Shown piece by piece: positions 27,483 through 36,869 of a stretch of 64,000 nucleotides of DNA (its first letter is position 1; every line of letters starts with the position of its first letter). This DNA comes from Burkholderia sp. PAMC 26561. GTDB taxonomy: Bacteria; Pseudomonadota; Gammaproteobacteria; Burkholderiales; Burkholderiaceae. Position numbers and translations under genes: made by a program. The notes beneath the pieces were generated by a model, which did no database searches, had not been told where the DNA came from, and saw nothing but the letters and a program-made list of their open reading frames with translations. The stretch covers positions 434,001-498,000 of the forward strand of contig NZ_CP014307.1 in the NCBI RefSeq assembly GCF_001557535.2. The letters are read 5' to 3'.

Positions 27483-28472
27483 ATGATCCCCTTTTCAGTT
27501 CTCGACCTCTCCCCGATCCCCGTCGGATCGACCGCCGCCGACGCGTTTCAACATTCACGCGAGCTCGCCCAGCACGCCGAAAAACTCGGCTACCTGCGCT
27601 TCTGGCTGGCCGAACACCACAACATGACGGGCATCGCGAGCGCCGCGACATCGGTTGTGATCGGACACGTTGCCGCAGGCACCAGCACGATTCGCGTCGG
27701 CTCCGGCGGCGTCATGCTGCCGAACCACGCGCCGCTCGTGATCGCGGAGCAGTTCGGCACGCTCGCGTCGCTGTTTCCGGGGCGCATCGACCTGGGACTC
27801 GGCCGCGCGCCCGGCACCGACCAGACGACGGCTCGCGCGCTGCGTCGCGACCTGCACGGCAGCGCCGACAGTTTTCCCGACGATGTGGTCGAACTGCAGC
27901 GCTATTTCGCCGAACCGGTCGAAGGCCAGCGCGTACGCGCGGTGCCGGGCGCGGGGCTGGAAGTGCCGATCTGGCTGCTGGGGTCATCCACGTTCAGCGC
28001 GCAGCTCGCCGCCGCGCTCGGACTGCCGTTCGCATTCGCCTCGCATTTCGCGCCGGATTACCTGCTGACAGCACTGCAGGTCTACCGGTCGCAATTCCGC
28101 CCATCGAAGCAACTGGATCGTCCTTACGCAATGGTCGGCGTCAACGTCTTCGCCGCCGATACCACCGCCGAGGCGGAGTTCCTGTTCACATCGTTGCAGC
28201 AGCAGTTCATCAACCTGCGCCGCGGCACGCCGGGTCAGTTGCCCCCGCCCGTGAAGCAGATTCCGTGGAACGACGGAGAACGCGCGGGCGTCGATCACTC
28301 GCTGGCATGTTCGGTAATCGGCGACCAGCGGGAAGTGGAAGCAGGACTGGCGTCGCTGATTGAACAGACGCAGCCCGACGAACTGATGGTCACCGCGCAA
28401 ATCTACGATCAGGCTGCGCGGCTGCGCTCGTTCGAAATCACGGCGCAGGCACGCGCCGCATTGTCGTCGTAA
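27483..28472 (+). CDS. LLM-class flavin-dependent oxidoreductase (luciferase-like)
   Basis: 329-aa TIM barrel of the bacterial luciferase superfamily. [11 protein letters not shown] and [20 protein letters not shown] are characteristic of the YhbW/MsnO8-like subgroup. [15 protein letters not shown] is the following conserved block, and the protein ends with a C-terminal helix. Members use FMNH2 and O2, or F420, on varied substrates, and I cannot assign one here. It stands alone with a 130-bp leader. The ribosome site (CACGGAAGCCGCA) is moderate. Confidence 0.86.
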   Translation: MIPFSVLDLSPIPVGSTAADAFQHSRELAQHAEKLGYLRFWLAEHHNMTGIASAATSVVIGHVAAGTSTIRVGSGGVMLPNHAPLVIAEQFGTLASLFPGRIDLGLGRAPGTDQTTARALRRDLHGSADSFPDDVVELQRYFAEPVEGQRVRAVPGAGLEVPIWLLGSSTFSAQLAAALGLPFAFASHFAPDYLLTALQVYRSQFRPSKQLDRPYAMVGVNVFAADTTAEAEFLFTSLQQQFINLRRGTPGQLPPPVKQIPWNDGERAGVDHSLACSVIGDQREVEAGLASLIEQTQPDELMVTAQIYDQAARLRSFEITAQARAALSS

Positions 28473-28673
28473 AGCATCACTTCGGGCTGCGTTCTTTCAG
28501 GATGGAACGCGGCGCAGCGAACCCGCGTTCAATACTGGACGGGTATCGTTTTGACAAGCAATAATAAGGTCAGTGACCTCACGACCCGGCGCGCAATGCC
28601 CGTTTTTAGTGCCTGACGCGTTGACGAAGGGTCTCGACAACAAGCTGTCGGATTATTGGAAGGGAGAGAGAGA

Positions 28674-28919
28674 ATGGCCAGAAGTCCCGCCACAGGATCC
28701 ATGACCTTGCTGACGGAGCGTGATGAGGCAACCGGTCAGGAAGTGCGTACGTTGCGTCTCGAGCCGGCTGCGGATGGCAAGGCTGTTCTACTGATTGAAG
28801 TCGACGAACGGAAGGCAGGCATTCATCGTGAAGTACGTTATGAAATCACGCCGGCGGAACTGATTGCTGCAATTCGCGCGCATGGCGCGGAACTGCCAGG
28901 CGAGCAACATAATCGCTAA
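28674..28919 (+). CDS. hypothetical protein, 81 aa
   Basis: Starts MARSPATGSMTLLTERDEAT, preceded by an excellent GGGAGAGAG box, so expression is likely. The sequence suggests a small beta-rich fold (VRTLRLEPAADGKAVLLIEV) followed by an amphipathic C-terminal helix (TPAELIAAIRAHG). No signal peptide, TM or known domain. It precedes the H-NS-like gene by 400 bp. Confidence 0.65.
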   Translation: MARSPATGSMTLLTERDEATGQEVRTLRLEPAADGKAVLLIEVDERKAGIHREVRYEITPAELIAAIRAHGAELPGEQHNR

Positions 28920-29320
28920 AATGATTTAGGCATACAATAGCGGCATTCGGCGCTATCATTTCCTCGTGGCGCCCGCGGGTGTCGGGACAAATTGTTAAAT
29001 GCGCGGCTGGGTCGAAGGTGTTACTGAAACAAGACCGGCCGCCAGTCGTGCACCGATCTGGTCGTGAGCTTTCAGCCGCTGAATCGGCAATTCATCGCTT
29101 TGCACCGATCTCAACCACAGTAACCAGTTTGTAGAACCGCATTCGCAGCAGCCCATTATTGGTTGTTGCGAGTAAGGCGGCGATTTGCGGTATTACACTA
29201 ATTGACGCGTGCCATTCAGCGCGCCACGATTTTAGTCAACCCACTTATTCCTCGAGCCGCCCCGGTCCGCGCGGGCAGATGGCTCGCCTTCAAGAAAGTA
29301 AAAGCTGAATCAGGACAGCC
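28920..29320. other. intergenic region upstream of the H-NS-like gene
   Basis: About 400 bp, clearly more A+T-rich than its neighbours. It contains a 6-bp inverted repeat ATAGCG/CGCTAT at 28937-28956 that could form a weak hairpin after the previous gene. Several AT-rich tracts could serve as promoter or autoregulatory sites. I see no gene or tRNA in it. Confidence 0.4.
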
Positions 29321-29635
29321 GTGGACGAAAGAAAGCGAGACAGCATCATTGCCTATTTGCGCAGCCGAATGGCTGAGTTTGGCATTTCCGAAACAGCACT
29401 GGCCGAAGCATTGGCCGAAGCGCAGGCTTCTGTTACTCCTCCCCCATTGACGAAGAGTTCGAGCGCCACAAAGCGCGCGCTACCTTCCATGCCTCAAATG
29501 CCTGAGAACGCCAACGGCGCTACGCCGGTATTCAGGAATGCAAGCGGCGACACGTGGGACGGAGAAGGTGAAATGCCAGAGTGGCTCAAACGCGCCGTGC
29601 ATGCCGGGCAAGATATAGAGTTCTACAGGGTTTGA
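29321..29635 (+). CDS. H-NS-family nucleoid protein with altered DNA-binding loop
   Basis: 104 aa, starting at GTG 29321 (MDERKRDSIIAYLRSRMAEF) with a weak AGGAC site. The N-terminal 35 residues are helical, as in H-NS oligomerisation regions. A Pro/Ser-rich linker (about 36-75) follows. The C-terminal module TWDGEGEMPEWLKRAVHAG matches the H-NS DNA-binding domain in position and spacing. The loop that is QGR or RGR in canonical H-NS, and inserts into the AT-rich minor groove, is here EGE. Minor-groove binding may therefore be weak or lost. It could be a modulator of other H-NS proteins; this is inference. Confidence 0.78.
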   Translation: MDERKRDSIIAYLRSRMAEFGISETALAEALAEAQASVTPPPLTKSSSATKRALPSMPQMPENANGATPVFRNASGDTWDGEGEMPEWLKRAVHAGQDIEFYRV

Positions 29636-29774
29636 AGTCGCTGGCTCAGTCGCTGACTCAGTCGCTGGATTAGTCGCTTCGGGACTGCGAGCTTCAGGCG
29701 TGTCAGGCTGCAACCTGCAGACTGACCAGGGACGGCGTTGCCTTGTCCACGGTGGAACCATCTACCTTCATTAC

Positions 29775-29810
29775 GCCGTCTGAAACGCCCCGAAGGGCGT
29801 TTCAGACGGC
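29775..29810 (-). terminator. perfect 16-bp hairpin built from inverted GCCGTCTGAA sequences
   Basis: Arms 29775-29790 and 29795-29810 are perfectly complementary. The loop on the minus strand is TTCG closed by a C-G pair, an extra-stable UUCG tetraloop. It lies 15 bp after the stop of the rhaS-type gene on the same strand. There is no T-run after it, so it may act as a transcript-stabilising 3' hairpin or a Rho-assisted terminator. Each arm begins with the 10-mer GCCGTCTGAA, identical to the core of the Neisseria DNA uptake sequence. Confidence 0.8.
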
Positions 29811-29824
29811 TATTGCCAGACGCT

Positions 29825-30850
29825 CTAGAAGTTGAAGTTATCGATATTCGATGAATCGAACGTCGTTGGCGGTCCGAGTACGACCTCACCGCTCTTGCCT
29901 ACCGTGCGCTTGCCGAGCTTGCCCGCTTCGAAGCTGTCGCCTTCCTTCCCGGTGATCGTGCCCGACGCGAGGTTGGCTGCCGCGTACGCCGCGAGATAAC
30001 CGAGTTGACCCGGGTCCCACAACTGGAACGCCGTGACGGTGCCGTTCTTCACGAACGCGCGCATCTGGTTCGGTGTGCCGAGGCCCGTGACCATCACTTT
30101 GCCTTTGGCCGGCGACGTCGAGATATAACGCGCCGCTGCCGCGATACCCACAGTGGTCGGCGAAATGATGCCCTTAAGGTTCGGATATGCCTGCAGCAAG
30201 CCCTGCGTTTCGACGAACGATTTCTGGTCGTCGTCATTGCCGTAGGCGATCTTCACGAGCTTCAGCTTCGCATACTCAGGCTTCTTCAACTCCTCCTGCA
30301 TGTACTTGATCCAGGTGTTCTGGTTGGTCGCGTTCGGCGTGGCCGAGAGAATCGCGAACTCGCCCTCGCCGCCTACCAGTTTCGACAATAGCTGGATCTG
30401 TCCACGGCCGATCGCTTCCGAGTTCGCCTGGTTCACGAAGATCTGGCGGCCGTCGGGCGCGGTATCGGAGTCGAACGTCACGACCTTGATGCCTTGCGCC
30501 ATCGCTTTTTTCAGGTACGGAACGACTGCGTTCGCATCGTTGGCGGCCACCACGATCGCGTTCTGGCGTTGCGTGATCAACGTGTTGATGTATTGCACCT
30601 GCGACGACGCGCCCGCATCCGATGGTCCGACCACCTTGCCCTGCCCGCCCATCTCCTTGATGGCGGCAAGGCCGCCTTCGTCGGCGATCACTTCATAGGG
30701 GTTGTTGATCTGCTTCGGCAAGAAGGCGATCTTCAGGTCCTTCTTCAGATCAGCGGCGGCCGCACTAATCGGCACTGTGGCCGCCGCGGAGATCGCGATC
30801 AGTGCGGCGCATAGCACCGGACCGCGAAGTGAGTGAAAGGGTTTGAACAT
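29825..30850 (-). CDS. rhaS: rhamnose ABC transporter substrate-binding protein
   Basis: 341 aa. The signal peptide is about residues 1-33, with likely cleavage in SAAAAD, followed by a Peripla_BP_4 sugar-binding fold (IAFLPKQINNPYEV, VVAANDANAVVPYL, TFDSDTAPDG). It resembles Rhizobium RhaS, the periplasmic receptor for L-rhamnose import. It is the last gene of the rhaM-lactonase-rhaT-rhaP-rhaQ-rhaS operon, 75 bp after rhaQ, and is followed by a very stable hairpin, a common way to raise receptor mRNA levels. Neighbouring rhamnose enzymes support the substrate. Confidence 0.9.
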   Translation of the reverse strand: MFKPFHSLRGPVLCAALIAISAAATVPISAAAADLKKDLKIAFLPKQINNPYEVIADEGGLAAIKEMGGQGKVVGPSDAGASSQVQYINTLITQRQNAIVVAANDANAVVPYLKKAMAQGIKVVTFDSDTAPDGRQIFVNQANSEAIGRGQIQLLSKLVGGEGEFAILSATPNATNQNTWIKYMQEELKKPEYAKLKLVKIAYGNDDDQKSFVETQGLLQAYPNLKGIISPTTVGIAAAARYISTSPAKGKVMVTGLGTPNQMRAFVKNGTVTAFQLWDPGQLGYLAAYAAANLASGTITGKEGDSFEAGKLGKRTVGKSGEVVLGPPTTFDSSNIDNFNF

Positions 30851-30925
30851 GCTTGTGTCTCCTGATGTCGCGCGCCGCTCCGTTTTTTTGGAGTCTTCAC
30901 GCTGGTTTTAAAAAGCCAACTTTCA

Positions 30926-31927
30926 TCAAAGCGTCTGCGTCATCAGGCGCTTTTCGCGCATGACACGCCAACGTGCAACAAGATTCGGGATCAACACCGA
31001 CGACAGCAACAGGCCGCCGGTCACAATGGTCAGCGTTTCGCTGGAGACGTCGGACAAAGTCAGCGCATTGCGCAGCACACCAATGATCAGCAACGACAAC
31101 AGCACGCCGATCATCGATCCTCTTCCGCCGAAAATACTCACGCCGCCGAACAGCACGGCCGCGATCACGGACAACTCGAAGCCTTCGCCATTGTCGCCGC
31201 GCGCGCTCGTGAAACGCAGCGTGTAGACAATCCCGGCGAGCGCGCTCATCGCGCCGGAGAGCATGAACAGCTTGATCTTGGTACGGGCTACATCGATGCC
31301 GGAGAATTGCGCCGCGACCGGGTTTGCGCCTATCGCGTAGAGGCTGCGGCCGAAAGGCGTGGCCTGCAACAGCACGGTAAAAACGATCGCTCCGATGATC
31401 ACGAGCACGAAAGGCATCGGCAGGAAAGCGGCGATGGTGTCGATGCCGAACGATGTGTAAGAGGGAGGGAAATCGGCCACGGCCTGATCGCCGAGCAGCA
31501 CGTACGCAAGCCCGCGAAAGAGCGCCAGCGTGCCGATGGTGACCGCAAGCGAAGGCAGGTTGAAGCGCACGATCACAAGGCCGTTGAAGAGCCCGGCGAG
31601 CGTCCCGGCAACCATTACGATGGCAATCACGAGCGGCATCGGCAGGCCCATGTGCCAGAGCACACCCATCAGTGCGCTCGATGCGCCGAGCACCGACGCC
31701 ACCGACAAATCGATCTCGGCCGCGACGATGATCAGCGTCATCGGCAAGGCGATCAGCGCAATCTCGGTGAAGTCGGCGAGCATGTTGGAGAGATTGGCGC
31801 TCGATAAAAACTCGGGCGACAACACGCGGCCCAGGACCAGCGCGAGCACGAGGACCGCAACGAGCATGGTCTCCCACGAGAGATGGCGCCGCTTGGTCAG
31901 CGCGAGTGCGGAATCGGGTTTAGCCAT
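30926..31927 (-). CDS. rhaQ: rhamnose ABC transporter permease
   Basis: 333 aa, about eight to ten hydrophobic helices of the ribose/xylose-type permease family (BPD_transp_2). Typical segments include LPMTLIIVAAEIDLSVAS near residue 60 and the coupling-loop region GIDVARTKIKLFMLSGAMSA, which contacts the ATPase. The start overlaps the end of the other permease gene by 8 bp, so the two are co-translated and probably form a heterodimer. Naming as RhaQ versus RhaP follows gene order and could be exchanged. Confidence 0.88.
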   Translation of the reverse strand: MAKPDSALALTKRRHLSWETMLVAVLVLALVLGRVLSPEFLSSANLSNMLADFTEIALIALPMTLIIVAAEIDLSVASVLGASSALMGVLWHMGLPMPLVIAIVMVAGTLAGLFNGLVIVRFNLPSLAVTIGTLALFRGLAYVLLGDQAVADFPPSYTSFGIDTIAAFLPMPFVLVIIGAIVFTVLLQATPFGRSLYAIGANPVAAQFSGIDVARTKIKLFMLSGAMSALAGIVYTLRFTSARGDNGEGFELSVIAAVLFGGVSIFGGRGSMIGVLLSLLIIGVLRNALTLSDVSSETLTIVTGGLLLSSVLIPNLVARWRVMREKRLMTQTL

Positions 31928-32963
31928 GATCGCGTTTCCTCATCATGCGCCGTGCGACGGAACGCGCCAGCATTGTGTCGAGCGCGATCGCAGCAACGAT
32001 CAGCGCGCCTTGAATTGCTTGTTGCCAGAACGGCGACACGCGTAGCACCACGAGCGCGATATTGATCACGCCCAGCACGAGCGCGCCGAGGGTCGCGCCC
32101 ATGATCGTGCCCACGCCGCCCGTGATCGCGACGCTGCCGACGACCGCCGCAGCCACGACCTGCAACTCGATGCCTTTCGCCGTGCTGGCATCGACGGTGC
32201 CGAAACGGGCGAGCCACAAAACCCCTGCCAGACCCGCAATCGCGCCCGACAACAGGAAGCCGATCATCACGCGGCGCTCGACCTGGATGCCCGCGAGACG
32301 CGCGGCCTCGGGGTTGGAGCCGATCGCGTAATGCTCGCGGCCACCGCGATATTGCTTGAGGTAGATGCCGATCACGACCAGCACCACCACTGCGATCAGC
32401 ACGAGATTCGGAATGCCCAGCAGCGTGCCCGTGGCGATGTGCGAGAAGGCATCGGGCAGGCTCGTTGCGTTGATCTGGCCGCCGTGGACCCACGCGTAAT
32501 CGGCACCCCGTACGATGTACAACGTGGACAGCGTCGCGACCAGAGACGGCACGCGCCCAAACGTCACGAGCGTCCCGTTCACCGCGCCGATCAAAAAGCC
32601 GATCGCGATCCCTGCCAGCATCGCGAGGATGATGGGCATATGCGGGAACATCACATAAAGCGCGCCGACGGAATATGCGCTCACGCCAACCACCGACGCC
32701 ACCGACAAATCGATGTGCCGCATCAGCATCACGACCGTCATGCCGGCGGTCAGCAAGCCAATGATCGACACGTTGAGCAATACGTCGCGCAGGTTCTGCA
32801 GATTGAGGAACTCAGGTTTGACTGCTGCGGTGGCCGCTATCAACGCAATCAGCACGACAAACAGCGTCGCCTCGCGGCTCCGAACGAGTTCCGCGAGCAC
32901 GTTGCGGCGCTTCGGTTTGGGTGCGTGCACGGCCGGCATCGCGGGAGAATGTCGGGTCATCAT
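31920..32963 (-). CDS. rhaP: rhamnose ABC transporter permease
   Basis: 347 aa, BPD_transp_2 family, with the conserved [20 protein letters not shown] segment and multiple transmembrane helices. Residues 1-25 are cytoplasmic and basic ([19 protein letters not shown]). The start overlaps the ATPase gene by 4 bp and the end overlaps rhaQ by 8 bp, so the importer core is tightly coupled. Substrate is inferred from the operon. Confidence 0.88.
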   Translation of the reverse strand: MMTRHSPAMPAVHAPKPKRRNVLAELVRSREATLFVVLIALIAATAAVKPEFLNLQNLRDVLLNVSIIGLLTAGMTVVMLMRHIDLSVASVVGVSAYSVGALYVMFPHMPIILAMLAGIAIGFLIGAVNGTLVTFGRVPSLVATLSTLYIVRGADYAWVHGGQINATSLPDAFSHIATGTLLGIPNLVLIAVVVLVVIGIYLKQYRGGREHYAIGSNPEAARLAGIQVERRVMIGFLLSGAIAGLAGVLWLARFGTVDASTAKGIELQVVAAAVVGSVAITGGVGTIMGATLGALVLGVINIALVVLRVSPFWQQAIQGALIVAAIALDTMLARSVARRMMRKRDHG

Positions 32964-34483
32964 GCGGCCTTCCCTAGCGTCGATGGCAAAGCGCCGAGCG
33001 CCGCGCTCATCACGCGTTCTTCGTTGGCATCGGCGCGTGGAATGTCGGCGCTGATCCGGCCTTCGTGCATCACCAGGATGCGGTCGGCCATGCCGAGGAC
33101 TTCCGGCAACTCGCTGGAAATCATCAGGACCGCCATGCCTTCACGGACCAGATCGGCAAGGGTCTTATAGACTTCGGCTTTTGCACCGACGTCGATACCG
33201 CGCGTCGGTTCATCGATGATCAGCACTTTAGGGCCTGTGGCAAGCCACTTTCCGAGCACGACCTTTTGTTGATTGCCGCCCGAGAGCGTGCCGACGGGCG
33301 CATCCAGATCGCTCGCCTTCAGACGCAAGCGCTTGCCCCAATCGGAGGCGAGATTGGTCTCGCTACGCGCCGAGATCAGCCCGTGCTTGACGAGCCGGCC
33401 AAGTACAGTGAGCGACGCATTGCGCGCAATGCTCAGCTCCAGAGCCAGGCCCTGCGCGCGTCGGTCTTCGGGAACAAGCGCGAGTCCCGCGCGAACCGCG
33501 GCTTGCGGACGGCCGAGTTGCAGGGTCTTGCCCGCGATCTTTACTTCACCCGCATCTACCGGATCGATACCGAAGATTGCCCGGGCGACTTCGCTGCGCC
33601 CCGCGCCGACCAGTCCCGCTAAAGCGACGATCTCGCCCGCGTGGACATCGAAGGAAATATTCTTGAAAACACCGTCGCGCGTGAGGCCTCGCACCGAAAG
33701 ACGCACCTCGCCCGGCGGTACATCGGCTTTAGGATAGAACGTATCGAGATCGCGTCCAACCATCTTGCTCACGATGGAATCGATGGTCATGTCGGTGGTC
33801 ATCGAGTCGAAAACCTTCATGCCGTCGCGCATGATGGTCAGGCGCTGCGTCAGCGCAAAGACTTCATCGAGCCGGTGCGTGATGAACAAGATGGCGGCAT
33901 CGCGTTCACGCAATGCACGCACGATTGCAAACAGACGCTCGACTTCCGTCAACGACAACGCCGCGGTGGGTTCGTCCATGATGAGCACGTTTGCATTGAG
34001 CGACAGCGCCTTGGCGATCTCGACCACTTGCTGGTCAGCGATCGACAAACCGCGCACCAGACGTTCAGCACGCAGATTGACGCCCAGCGATTGCAGCAGT
34101 GCATCGACTTCGCGATTCATCTCATCGTAACGAATCCGTCCAATGCGATCGCGCGGTTGACGCCCCATGTAGATGTTTTCGGCGATCGAAAGGTCCGCGA
34201 ACAGCGTGGGTTCCTGGTAGATCACGGCAAGGCCTGCGTCGCGTGCTTCAGCGGGATTCGCGAACGTGCGCGCCACGCCGTCGACGAGCAATTCGCCCGA
34301 GTCCGGCTGATAAACGCCCGCAAGCAACTTGACCAGCGTCGACTTGCCCGCGCCGTTTTCGCCAAGCAGCGCGTGCACTTCTCCTGGCCATAACGCGAGG
34401 CTGCCGTCGCCGAGCGCGCGCACGCGCCCGAACGACTTGCTCGCGTGCCTCAACTCCAGCCGAGGCGTTTGATTCGTGCTCAT
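32960..34483 (-). CDS. rhaT: rhamnose ABC transporter ATP-binding protein
   Basis: 507 aa with two nucleotide-binding domains in one chain, as usual for sugar importers. The first Walker A is [10 protein letters not shown]; the second is the degenerate [10 protein letters not shown]. The ABC signature is LSGGNQQKV in the second half, followed by Walker [13 protein letters not shown] start at the ATG at 34483 after a strong GAAGGAG box; the longer frame to 34588 is not family-like. It overlaps rhaP by 4 bp. Here rhaT denotes the ABC ATPase of the Rhizobium system, not the E. coli rhamnose-proton symporter. Confidence 0.9.
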   Translation of the reverse strand: MSTNQTPRLELRHASKSFGRVRALGDGSLALWPGEVHALLGENGAGKSTLVKLLAGVYQPDSGELLVDGVARTFANPAEARDAGLAVIYQEPTLFADLSIAENIYMGRQPRDRIGRIRYDEMNREVDALLQSLGVNLRAERLVRGLSIADQQVVEIAKALSLNANVLIMDEPTAALSLTEVERLFAIVRALRERDAAILFITHRLDEVFALTQRLTIMRDGMKVFDSMTTDMTIDSIVSKMVGRDLDTFYPKADVPPGEVRLSVRGLTRDGVFKNISFDVHAGEIVALAGLVGAGRSEVARAIFGIDPVDAGEVKIAGKTLQLGRPQAAVRAGLALVPEDRRAQGLALELSIARNASLTVLGRLVKHGLISARSETNLASDWGKRLRLKASDLDAPVGTLSGGNQQKVVLGKWLATGPKVLIIDEPTRGIDVGAKAEVYKTLADLVREGMAVLMISSELPEVLGMADRILVMHEGRISADIPRADANEERVMSAALGALPSTLGKAA

Positions 34484-34494
34484 GCCTGTCTCCT

Positions 34495-35385
34495 TCAGAT
34501 GCGATAGATTCGCTCTGCGTTGCTTTTGAAGAGCGCATCTTTTTCTGTATCGCTGAAATGCTTCACGATAGACGCATACGCCTTCCACAGTCCTTCATAC
34601 GTGGCGAACAACCGGTCCACCGGAAAGTTCGATGCGAACATCGACCGGTCGCAACCGAATGTATCGATGGTTTCGAGCACGTAGGGACGAAAGCTTTCGA
34701 CGGTCCATTCGTGATCGAACATTGCAAGGCCGCTGACTTTTACCGCTACATTCGGGCGTGCTGCCAACGCTTTCATGCCGTCACGCCATTCGGCCTTGCC
34801 TTCGGCGGAATCACGATCCACGCACATGCCCGCATGGTTCACGATGAACTGCGTATCGGGATGCTCTTGCGCCAGCTGAGCCGCTTCATGCATCTGCGAC
34901 GGGTAGAGCTGCAGATCGAAGGACAGCGAATACTGCTTCAACAGCGCGAAATTCCTGCGCCATTGCGCATCACGCATGAAGTGCCGGCTTACGTAGTTGT
35001 AGAGCGGGTTCGAATGCACGTTCAATATCTGGCGAATGCCGCGCGTGTTCTTGAACGCCGCATGCGCCTCGAGAATTTCATGCGCGTTTTCCGCCGACAG
35101 ATCCGCGCCCGCCACGATTGCATTGGGCATGCCGTGGCCTTCGTTATCGGCGACTTGCTGCAGCCAGCGCGTCTCTTCAACGGGGTCGTCCGGATCGTGA
35201 TTCGCGTCCACATGCACGGTCTTCAGCACCTGCACCGAGCCCGTCTCGCTCAAATAATCCTTGATCAGATAGTCATGCTTCAGGTCGCGTGCGTCGCCCA
35301 CGAACGACCTTCCCGGGCTTGCCAGCCACGGATAGTGATGCGTCTTCAAATCCCAAAGATGAATGTGCGGATCGACAACCTGCAT
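34495..35385 (-). CDS. amidohydrolase-family lactonase, probably L-rhamnono-lactonase
   Basis: 296 aa, TIM-barrel amidohydrolase_2 type. It starts [20 protein letters not shown], with the HIH metal motif, then has VNHAGM and the late motif FASNFPVDR, all typical of sugar-lactone hydrolases such as L-fucono- and L-rhamnono-lactonases. In this operon it would open the L-rhamnono-lactone made by the dehydrogenase at 36863-37645. It lies 12 bp upstream of the ABC ATPase gene. Substrate is assigned by context; L-fuconolactone is the main alternative. Confidence 0.82.
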   Translation of the reverse strand: MQVVDPHIHLWDLKTHHYPWLASPGRSFVGDARDLKHDYLIKDYLSETGSVQVLKTVHVDANHDPDDPVEETRWLQQVADNEGHGMPNAIVAGADLSAENAHEILEAHAAFKNTRGIRQILNVHSNPLYNYVSRHFMRDAQWRRNFALLKQYSLSFDLQLYPSQMHEAAQLAQEHPDTQFIVNHAGMCVDRDSAEGKAEWRDGMKALAARPNVAVKVSGLAMFDHEWTVESFRPYVLETIDTFGCDRSMFASNFPVDRLFATYEGLWKAYASIVKHFSDTEKDALFKSNAERIYRI

Positions 35386-35452
35386 GAATATGTCCTCGTG
35401 CCGAAAAGCTGAAAGCGAGCCAAAGCGTATTGACTGTAGATACCGGGCGTAA

Positions 35453-35767
35453 TCAGGGAAGATGGAAAACCGGCACGAGCGCGGCCTGCACCGGCGAGCG
35501 GTCGGAATTCGTTTCCATGAGTTCGGCCATGCTGTCCCACCATTTGCGCATCACGGGCAAATCGGGCAGCGCGTCCATGCTGTGATCGGCCGCACGCTTG
35601 AGCGTGGCGAAAAGCTGGCCGGTGGGTTCGTCGAGAAAGATCCAGTAGTCGCGCACGCCGGCGTGCCGCAAGGCTTCCACCAGCTCGGGCCAGATCTCGC
35701 GATGACGCCGCTCGTATTCATCGCGCATGCCCGGCTTGAGGGTCATCCTGAACGCAATCGTCTCCAT
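35453..35767 (-). CDS. rhaM: L-rhamnose mutarotase
   Basis: 104 aa, exactly the usual RhaM length. Interconverts alpha and beta anomers of L-rhamnose. Conserved features are EYERRHREIWPEL (catalytic His region), YWIFLDE, RKWWDSMAELM and the C-terminal VPVFHLP, all matching the RhaM family. I start at METIAFRMT (35767), giving the canonical length; the frame is open upstream to 36004 but that part covers the promoter and the divergent LysR gene. It leads the rhamnose uptake operon. Confidence 0.93.
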   Translation of the reverse strand: METIAFRMTLKPGMRDEYERRHREIWPELVEALRHAGVRDYWIFLDEPTGQLFATLKRAADHSMDALPDLPVMRKWWDSMAELMETNSDRSPVQAALVPVFHLP

Positions 35768-35794
35768 TGCGGCTTGCCTTTTATAAGTGTTGAA

Positions 35795-35829
35795 GCTACG
35801 GCGTAGCGTCGTTTGGCTACGACTATAAT
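35795..35829. promoter_or_regulatory. repeated GCTACG motif and TATAAT box between rhaM and LysR gene
   Basis: The 13-bp inverted repeat GCTAC-GGC-GTAGC (35795-35807) is followed by another GCTACG at 35816-35821. A perfect TATAAT lies at 35824-35829, well placed for the LysR gene on the plus strand. Three copies of one half-site in a divergent promoter suggest an operator for the LysR protein. This is pattern evidence only. Confidence 0.5.
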
Positions 35830-35915
35830 TCGCCGACTGATAACATGACAATCCGAAGTCAGGATCAGCCGATCGCAAAACCGAATCGCAGGCCGGAGTT
35901 CCTCGCGGAGTGCCA

Positions 35916-36869
35916 ATGACCCAGAACGTGTCCCAGATTGCCCTCGTCAATCGCCTCAAATTCAAGCACCTTGCGCTGCTGGTCGCGCTCGATGACGCCC
36001 GCAACCTGCATCAGGCGGCCGAAATCATCAACGTCGCACAACCCAGCGCCAGCCGCATGCTGAGCGACATAGAGGAAGCGTTCGGCTTCCTCCTGTTCGA
36101 GCGCAATGCGCGCGGCATGCAGCCCACGCCGCTTGGCGTCACCACGCTCGCCTACGCGCGCCGCTCGCTTGCCGACCTCACCCGCTTTGCCGCCGACCTG
36201 GAAAGCAAGCGGCGCGGCGGACACGGACAACTCACGGTCGGCGCGATCATGGGCGCCGCGCCCGATGTGCTCGCCATGGCCATTGCGGAACTCAAAAGCG
36301 AACGGCCGCTGCTCAATGTCCGCATTCTTGGCGAAACCAGCGACCAGGTCGTGCAACTGCTGCATCGCCGGGAAGTGGATCTTGCGCTCGGCCGCCTCAC
36401 CACGCCGCTGCAACACAACGACTTCGATTTCGAACCGCTTTCCCGTGAAGCGATGCGTCTGGTCGTGCGCGCCGGCCACCCGCTGGGCAAACAGACGTCG
36501 CTCTCGCTCGATGCGCTGATCTCATGGCCGTGGATACTGCAGCCCATCACGAGCCCTGCTCGCGCCTTGTTCGAAGAAGAGCTTGCTCGTGCAAAACTTG
36601 CATCGCCTTCCAACATAGTTGAATGCGCTTCGATCTTCGCAACGTTGCAGCTTCTCCAAAACAGCGACGCCGTGGCGATGCTGCCTGAATCAGTGGTGCG
36701 CGACTATTTGCGCGCGCATCTGCTGGTGGAACTGCCCATTGAAATCGGCAAGAGCCTTTCGGGCTTCGGCCTTCTGCGACGCAAAAACGAAACGCTCAGT
36801 GAACCCGCCGAATACTGCATTGCATTGCTGCGCAAATACTCGGCGGGTTCATTCAGTGAAACTCACTGA
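35916..36869 (+). CDS. LysR-family regulator, candidate regulator of the rhamnose operons
   Basis: 317 aa. The winged helix-turn-helix (about residues 12-75) contains RKLKFK-like basics and HQAAEIINVAQPSASRMLSD. It is followed by a LysR effector domain (GQLTVGAIMGAAPDVLAMAI onward), of the sugar-metabolism subgroup close to GbpR-type regulators. I prefer the ATG at 35916, with GGAG 6 bases upstream, over the GTG at 35910. It is divergent from rhaM and overlaps the 3' end of the convergent rhamnose dehydrogenase gene by 7 bp. A LysR regulator here is unusual; AraC or DeoR regulators are more familiar for rhamnose. Confidence 0.86.
   Translation: MTQNVSQIALVNRLKFKHLALLVALDDARNLHQAAEIINVAQPSASRMLSDIEEAFGFLLFERNARGMQPTPLGVTTLAYARRSLADLTRFAADLESKRRGGHGQLTVGAIMGAAPDVLAMAIAELKSERPLLNVRILGETSDQVVQLLHRREVDLALGRLTTPLQHNDFDFEPLSREAMRLVVRAGHPLGKQTSLSLDALISWPWILQPITSPARALFEEELARAKLASPSNIVECASIFATLQLLQNSDAVAMLPESVVRDYLRAHLLVELPIEIGKSLSGFGLLRRKNETLSEPAEYCIALLRKYSAGSFSETH

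Noticed and set aside
28937..28956. Intrinsic terminator after the 81-aa gene
   Set aside because: Stem of only 6 bp with an 8-base loop and no T-run.
29775..29810. Evidence of DNA transfer from Neisseria because of the uptake-sequence match
   Set aside because: The flanking genes have normal composition and Burkholderiaceae gene content. A single 10-mer match does not show transfer. Only the hairpin itself is kept as a finding.
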